DNA of 9,102 bases from assembly GCA_022709625.1 (NCBI GenBank), contig JAKLIL010000055.1, forward strand, positions 1 to 9,102, given 5' to 3'. This DNA comes from Verrucomicrobiota bacterium. GTDB lineage: Bacteria > Verrucomicrobiota > Kiritimatiellia > CAIQIC01 > Lenti-01. The notes beneath the pieces are model-generated. The model was not told the origin of the DNA. It worked only from the letters and a program-made list of their open reading frames with translations, and made no database searches. The translations under genes and the position numbers were made by a program. Positions 5,843 to 9,102 of the stretch are shown one piece after another; position 1 is the first letter of the stretch, and each line of letters opens with the position of its first letter.

Positions 5843-6006
5843 TCGAGGGATCTCGGCTGGGGCCCGCGGGCCAGCCCTTGGCAATTGGCCGAGATGTTTC
5901 GATTCCGGCGCTGCGCGCCTCCACTCAACATGACCCGTGGGGTTTTACCCCTCTGGCGTTTGCGCATCTTTTTGTCTCTTGCGTTACAGGGCTGTTCGGT
6001 CCGATG
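5843..6006. repeat. Dispersed dyad repeat, copy 1 (left part missing)
   Basis: Bases 5843-5934 match 8907-8998 at 86 of 92 positions. The core contains ATCTCGGC (5850-5857) and its complement GCCGAGAT (5888-5895), 46 bases from end to end, exactly as in copy 2. Between them is GGCCCGCGGGCC (5861-5872), a perfect palindrome broken in copy 2. Two further shared blocks follow at 5948-5968 and 5976-6006. The left hairpin of copy 2 is absent. The copy starts 26 bases after the nitroreductase stop and fills most of the 280-base gap before the ankyrin gene. No coding signal is seen in it. Confidence 0.85.
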
Positions 6007-6058
6007 CGGATTTCGGAGTGTTTTGATGCGTTTGCCCTGCCGCGCGGCCGGGCCCGCC

Positions 6059-6088
6059 TTGCGTTGGCCGGCCTCGGCATGCTAGATT
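6059..6088 (+). promoter_or_regulatory. Candidate promoter of the ankyrin gene, close to its start codon
   Basis: TTGCGT (6059-6064), an 18-base spacer and TAGATT (6083-6088), preceded by TGC as in an extended -10. A normal start 7-9 bases downstream falls at 6095-6097, on or next to ATG 6097. There is no Shine-Dalgarno sequence before that ATG, which fits a leaderless message. Confidence 0.5.
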
Positions 6089-6096
6089 GCCTGCCC

Positions 6097-6888
6097 ATGG
6101 ACCATCCGGACAGCGAAGCGCTCGTCAAGGCCGCGAATCTGGAAGACGCCGAAACGATCCAGTCCCTGCTGAACCGCGGCGTCCCGGTCGATGCCCGCAA
6201 CAAAACCGGCTGGACCGCGCTGATGGCCGTCGCGAACAAGGGGAATTTCGAGCTCGTGCGCGATCTGGTCGCCCGCGGCGCAGACGTCGACGCCCGCAAC
6301 AACAACGGCTGGACCGCGCTCATGTGGGCCACCCTCCAGGGCCATCTGGAAATCGTCCGCATTCTCGCCGACCACGGCGCGGACCTGAACACCAAGGGCG
6401 AGGACGGCAATCCGCCCCTCCACTTGGCCGCCAGCGGCAAACGGCTGGACATTGTGCGGCTGCTGGTGGAGCGCGGCGTCGCGATCGATTCCCGGAACTC
6501 GCACGGCCAGTTGCCGCTGATGGGAGCGGCCCGCGCGGGGTGCCTGGAAACCGTCCGCTGCCTCGTCGAGCACGGCGCGAACGTCGACGCCGCCGGGGAA
6601 GAAGGTAGCCCGCCCCTCCTCTTGGCGGCCATCGGCGGCCATCTCGAGGTCGTCCGCTACCTGCTTGCCCAAGGCGCCAACGTCGATGCCCGCAACAAGA
6701 CCGGCCGCACCCCGCTGATGGCGGCCGCCAAGGCCGGCCATCTGCAAATGGTCCAGTGCCTCGTCGAACACCGCGCCGACATCAACCTTGCCAACGAATA
6801 CGGCAAGACCGCCCGGCATTTGGCCGCCAAAGACGGCCATGCCGCCGTGGTCGAATTCCTCCAGGCCCACGGCGCCCTCGGCAACTGA
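6097..6888 (+). CDS. Ankyrin-repeat protein (seven 33-residue repeats)
   Basis: ATG 6097 gives 263 residues beginning exactly with an N-terminal ankyrin cap (residues 1-34). In-frame ATGs at 6079 and 6004 are less likely: the first lies in the apparent -10 region and the second in the dispersed repeat. Seven 33-residue units start near residues 35, 68, 101, 134, 167, 200 and 233, with the usual G.T.L..A...GHLE.V..L...GA.V/N pattern. The units beginning at 6187, 6286 and 6682 share near-identical DNA (VDARN(K/N)(T/N)G), spaced by multiples of 99 bases, pointing to duplication or homogenisation within the gene. No signal peptide or membrane segment is present, so the protein should be cytoplasmic. 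Ankyrin arrays bind other proteins; the partner is unknown. The methyltransferase gene starts 26 bases after the stop and may be cotranscribed. Confidence 0.93.
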   Translation: MDHPDSEALVKAANLEDAETIQSLLNRGVPVDARNKTGWTALMAVANKGNFELVRDLVARGADVDARNNNGWTALMWATLQGHLEIVRILADHGADLNTKGEDGNPPLHLAASGKRLDIVRLLVERGVAIDSRNSHGQLPLMGAARAGCLETVRCLVEHGANVDAAGEEGSPPLLLAAIGGHLEVVRYLLAQGANVDARNKTGRTPLMAAAKAGHLQMVQCLVEHRADINLANEYGKTARHLAAKDGHAAVVEFLQAHGALGN

Positions 6889-6914
6889 GTTTGGCCAATG
6901 CTCGGTGGCCCCGC

Positions 6915-7676
6915 ATGATGGATCGCGCCTATTGGAACCGGCTGGCCACAAGCTACGAGGCCGAAATCTTCAGCGTGCTGGGGCACGACCGCTCCGGGCT
7001 CATCGCCCGCACGGTGCGGCGCTACGGAAACAAGAACCAGACGGCCACCGACGTCGGCTGCGGCATCGGCCACTTCCTGCCCCTGCTGGCCGAGCGGTTC
7101 CGCCGGGTCCTCGCCGTTGATTATTCCTCCCGGTGCCTTGCCCAGGCGCGCAAACGGCACGCCGACCTCGCCAACGTGTCGTACCGAACCGTCGATCTGG
7201 CCGCCGCGCGCGCGCGCCTGCCCCGGGCCGATTTCGCCCTCTGCGTCAACGCCGTCATCTCCCCTGCGCTGGCGGACCGCAGCCGGATGCTCGACGTCGT
7301 CGGCCGGCACCTCCGCCCCGGCGCCCATCTCGTTCTGGTCGTGCCCGCCCTCGAATCGAGCCTGCTGGCCGATTTCCGCCTGATAGAATGGAACCTCCGC
7401 AACGGCGTGCCGCCGCGGCGCGCCGTCCGGGCCGGCCCCCGGCCCGACCAGCCGGCCTGCAAGCCGCGCATCCACGAAGGCGTCGTGCCCATCGACCGCG
7501 TCGACACCAAGCATTTCCTCAAGGAAGAAATGGCGGTTCTCCTGAAACGGCGGGGCCTGCACATGCGGCAGGTTGAAAAGATCGAATATCCCTGGAGTTC
7601 CGAATTCGCTTCCCCGCCCCGCTGGATGCAAGCCCCCTACCCGTGGGACTGGCTCTTCGTTGCCCAGAAGGGCTAA
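6915..7676 (+). CDS. Class I SAM-dependent methyltransferase
   Basis: ATG 6915 (or the next codon, 6918) gives MMDRAYWNRLATSYEAEIFS, the usual pre-domain helix of this family; longer frames upstream run inside the ankyrin gene. The Rossmann fold shows motif I DVGCGIGHFLPLL (46-58), the acidic end of strand 2 in VLAVDYSSRCLAQAR (65-79), motif II ADFALCVNAVI (105-115) and motif III LRPGAHLVLVVPALES (133-148). The C-terminal part (150-253) is less typical: residues 160-190 are rich in Pro, Arg and Gly, followed by DTKHFLKEEMAVLLKRRGL and an aromatic end (PYPWDWLFVA). This pattern resembles small-molecule methyltransferases of the Methyltransf_11/25 type. The substrate cannot be read from sequence. 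No clear ribosome binding site is seen; coupling to the ankyrin gene 26 bases upstream is possible. Confidence 0.9.
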   Translation: MMDRAYWNRLATSYEAEIFSVLGHDRSGLIARTVRRYGNKNQTATDVGCGIGHFLPLLAERFRRVLAVDYSSRCLAQARKRHADLANVSYRTVDLAAARARLPRADFALCVNAVISPALADRSRMLDVVGRHLRPGAHLVLVVPALESSLLADFRLIEWNLRNGVPPRRAVRAGPRPDQPACKPRIHEGVVPIDRVDTKHFLKEEMAVLLKRRGLHMRQVEKIEYPWSSEFASPPRWMQAPYPWDWLFVAQKG

Positions 7677-7677
7677 C

Positions 7678-7720
7678 CGGCCAGCCGCATTGGCCGTGAC
7701 CGGGTTCGATCGCGGACCCG
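7678..7720. terminator. Two short stem-loops between convergent genes, possible bidirectional terminator
   Basis: CGGCCA (7678-7683) pairs with TGGCCG (7691-7696), and CGGGT (7701-7705) with ACCCG (7716-7720). They fill the 62-base gap between the methyltransferase stop and the barrel-protein stop on the other strand. Neither has a T-tract, so intrinsic termination is uncertain. Confidence 0.3.
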
Positions 7721-7738
7721 ACGCCCCCGCCGTCCCAC

Positions 7739-8593
7739 TCAGAACCGGCGGGCCAGTGCCGCCTCGCACTGGGTGCGTTCGCCGAAGCCACCCTCCACGG
7801 ACAAGCTCCACTGCTCGGAGAACGAATAGCCGGCGCCGACGATCCAGTTCCACGGTTCCTTCTCGTCCAGTTTCACGTCGTAGCTCACGGTCCCGAGGCC
7901 GGGCACCTGGAGCGACCCCTTGTGCCGCTCCTCCGCATCCTGGTACATCGCTCCCGTCCACAGCGTGAAGCAGTCCACGCGCACTCCGACGATCGGCCGG
8001 ACGATGTAGGCCCGCACCGAGGCTTCGTCTTCCAGCGCGGCCCAGGTTGCGATGCCGTTCAGCGCCCCGAAGACCGGGCCAACGCCCCACGCCAGCGTGG
8101 CGCCGCCCCCGTAGAGGAAGCCCGAGTAGTCCATGTCCAGGCCGGCATCCAGCAGCGCCAACAATTCCTGCGCCGTGGAACACGCGCACGTTCCCGCCGC
8201 CGCCTGGCGCCGCAACGCCCCGAAGTCGATGTCCGTCTGGCCGTCGACGTAGCCCAGCAACGCGGACACGTTCAGGAACGGCAGCAGCCAAACGTCCCCC
8301 TTCACGCCGACCTGCGCCACTTCGTTTTCCACATCGATCTGCGCCGGGTCCACCATCCCGGCCACCTGGGCGATCCGTGGATCCAGCGCCGACGACGCCG
8401 TCAGGTCCGTCAGGTCGTAGCCGTGGTCCTGCCAATACCCGACGAGGGACACGCCCCACGGCAGCGGCAGCTTTTGGTCGCCGGCCAGATCGGACCCAAA
8501 CGGCAGGACGCGCTGGCCCGGTTCGGCACCGGCCGCGGCGACCAGCCCGGCCCCCGCCAGCAACAGGACGAGAATCGCGATCGTTCGATTCAT
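7739..8593 (-). CDS. Outer-membrane beta-barrel protein
   Basis: The start at 8593 (minus strand) is fixed by GAGGAG at 8606-8601, 7 bases from the ATG. Residues 1-23 (MNRTIAILVLLLAGAGLVAAAGA) are a Sec signal peptide. The mature part alternates hydrophobic and polar residues in short segments ending in aromatics: WGVSLVGYW, VGVKGDVWLLPFLNVSALLGYVDG, SGFLYGGGATLAWGVGPVFGALNG, AYIVRPIVGVRVDCFTLWTGAMYQD, WNWIVGAGYSFS, WSLSVEGGF. The last residue is Phe, as expected for the barrel-insertion signal. About 12 strands fit the length. The short block TCACSTAQELLALLDAG (135-151), with two Cys, may be an extracellular loop. I recognise a general resemblance to uncharacterised Gram-negative outer-membrane proteins with a GAMYQDAEERHKG segment, but no defined function. 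It is transcribed toward the methyltransferase gene. Confidence 0.82.
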   Translation of the reverse strand: MNRTIAILVLLLAGAGLVAAAGAEPGQRVLPFGSDLAGDQKLPLPWGVSLVGYWQDHGYDLTDLTASSALDPRIAQVAGMVDPAQIDVENEVAQVGVKGDVWLLPFLNVSALLGYVDGQTDIDFGALRRQAAAGTCACSTAQELLALLDAGLDMDYSGFLYGGGATLAWGVGPVFGALNGIATWAALEDEASVRAYIVRPIVGVRVDCFTLWTGAMYQDAEERHKGSLQVPGLGTVSYDVKLDEKEPWNWIVGAGYSFSEQWSLSVEGGFGERTQCEAALARRF

Positions 8594-8805
8594 GGCGGAT
8601 CTCCTCGCGGCATGGATTCGCCGCCGCGCGCCCGACCGGGAATCCGCGCCCGGCATAACCCATGCCCTGCCTCCAAGGTGCCCGTCGCCCCTGCCAATGG
8701 CAAGCGGGAACCGCTGTTGGCGGTGGGTGGACAATGGTTGGAGGCAAAGGCGCCGCACCGGCGACGGCCGAGCGCGGCAAACGCATCTACCACCTTTGAT
8801 TCACT
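8594..8805. other. Upstream region of the barrel-protein gene, no gene seen
   Basis: On the minus strand this holds the leader of the outer-membrane protein. Dyads are visible: GGATTC/GAATCC (8614-8619 and 8640-8645), just upstream of the ribosome binding site; GGCAT/ATGCC (8652-8656 and 8662-8666); and TGCCAATGGCA (8692-8702). I could not place a convincing -35/-10 pair. Frames crossing the stretch lack ribosome binding sites and recognisable protein features. Confidence 0.5.
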
Positions 8806-9102
8806 CAACGCAAACGGCGCAAGAGGCGCGAGAGGAACGCCACTTTCCTTCCCAAGTCAGTCATCCCGAGCTTGGCCTGCCCGCCGCAGCCTCGCGCGAA
8901 GGCGGGTCGAGGGATCTCGGCTTGGTCCCGCCGGCCAGCCCTTGGCAACCGGCCGAGATGTTTCGATTCCAGCGCTGCGCGCCTCCACTCAACATGACTG
9001 TGGTTTTGTAAATCACATGGACAAGACTCGACAGCCCTCTGGCGTTTGCGCATCTGTTGCGTCGATTGCGCCTCTTGCGTTGCAGGGCTCTTCGGTTCGA
9101 TG
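8806..9102. repeat. Dispersed dyad repeat, copy 2 (fuller copy, runs to window edge)
   Basis: The element is built symmetrically. CAGTCAT (8858-8864) and ATGACTG (8994-9000) bound a 143-base palindrome-like core. Its left hairpin joins ATCCC (8863-8867) to GGGAT (8911-8915) with an inner CCCGCC/GGCGGG stem (8880-8885 and 8901-8906); its right hairpin joins ATCTCGGC (8914-8921) to GCCGAGAT (8952-8959). Outside the core, GCGCCTCTTGCGTTG (9068-9082) is the inverted form of the left flank at 8806-8828, which reads CAACGCAA, a 9-base insertion, then GAGGCGC. Bases 8907-8998, 9035-9055 and 9072-9102 also occur in copy 1. No coding function is apparent. Confidence 0.8.

Noticed and set aside
6097..7676. 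Ankyrin protein plus methyltransferase as a defence or effector module
   Set aside because: The methyltransferase has small-molecule-type motifs without a DNA-methylase NPPY/DPPY motif or target domain, and no nuclease or toxin partner is adjacent. The pairing may be chance.
7701..7720. GGTTCGATC resembling a tRNA T-loop
   Set aside because: The flanking bases do not form a 5-base T-stem, and no acceptor or anticodon arms are present in the 62-base gap.
6657..8786. Very long minus-strand open frame (about 709 codons) spanning the ankyrin end, methyltransferase and barrel genes
   Set aside because: It is antisense to two well-supported genes and runs out of frame with the barrel gene on the same strand. 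It lacks a recognisable fold and is explained by high GC.
8806..9102. CRISPR array or insertion sequence at the right edge
   Set aside because: There are no regularly spaced repeats with unique spacers and no transposase frame. The signal is a symmetric non-coding dyad repeat.

Overview
The window is GC-rich Gram-negative bacterial DNA. It encodes a lipoprotein with a lipobox, several Sec signal peptides, a single-anchor envelope protein and an outer-membrane barrel ending in Phe. The mix of a periplasmic CIA30 lipoprotein, a secreted carbohydrate-binding module, ankyrin repeats and short repeat islands would fit a member of the PVC group (Kiritimatiellota, Lentisphaerota or Verrucomicrobiota) or a similar environmental bacterium. 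No marker gene is present, so that placement is only a guess.

Layout. Bases 2-2050 hold the 3' part of a molybdenum hydroxylase large subunit of the xanthine dehydrogenase/aldehyde oxidase family, whose N-terminus lies outside the window. Next come three plus-strand genes with good ribosome binding sites: a 94-aa Gly-rich membrane protein, a 48-aa very basic protein and a 260-aa anchored, Pro/Ala-rich, helical protein. An AT-rich, gene-free stretch (3594-3870) carries a probable promoter and operator-like repeats. It precedes a secreted 159-aa protein that is essentially one CBM21-like starch/glycogen-binding domain, closed by a strong terminator. A CIA30-domain lipoprotein and a secreted nitroreductase-family protein follow. 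These two unrelated genes share a near-duplicate promoter, leader and signal-peptide segment. After them come an ankyrin-repeat protein (probably from a near-leaderless transcript), a SAM-dependent methyltransferase and, convergent on the minus strand, an outer-membrane beta-barrel protein.

A dispersed, dyad-rich non-coding repeat occurs twice in the same orientation: truncated on its left at 5843-6006 and more complete at 8806-9102, where it reaches the window edge. Its 92-base core is 86/92 identical between copies.

The genes do not form one obvious pathway. They look like short independent transcription units, several with envelope functions. No rRNA, tRNA, CRISPR array, transposase or recognised defence system is visible. 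The most unusual signals are the shared promoter/signal-sequence cassette, the composite dyad repeat, and the loss of both canonical purine-binding residues in the molybdenum hydroxylase.
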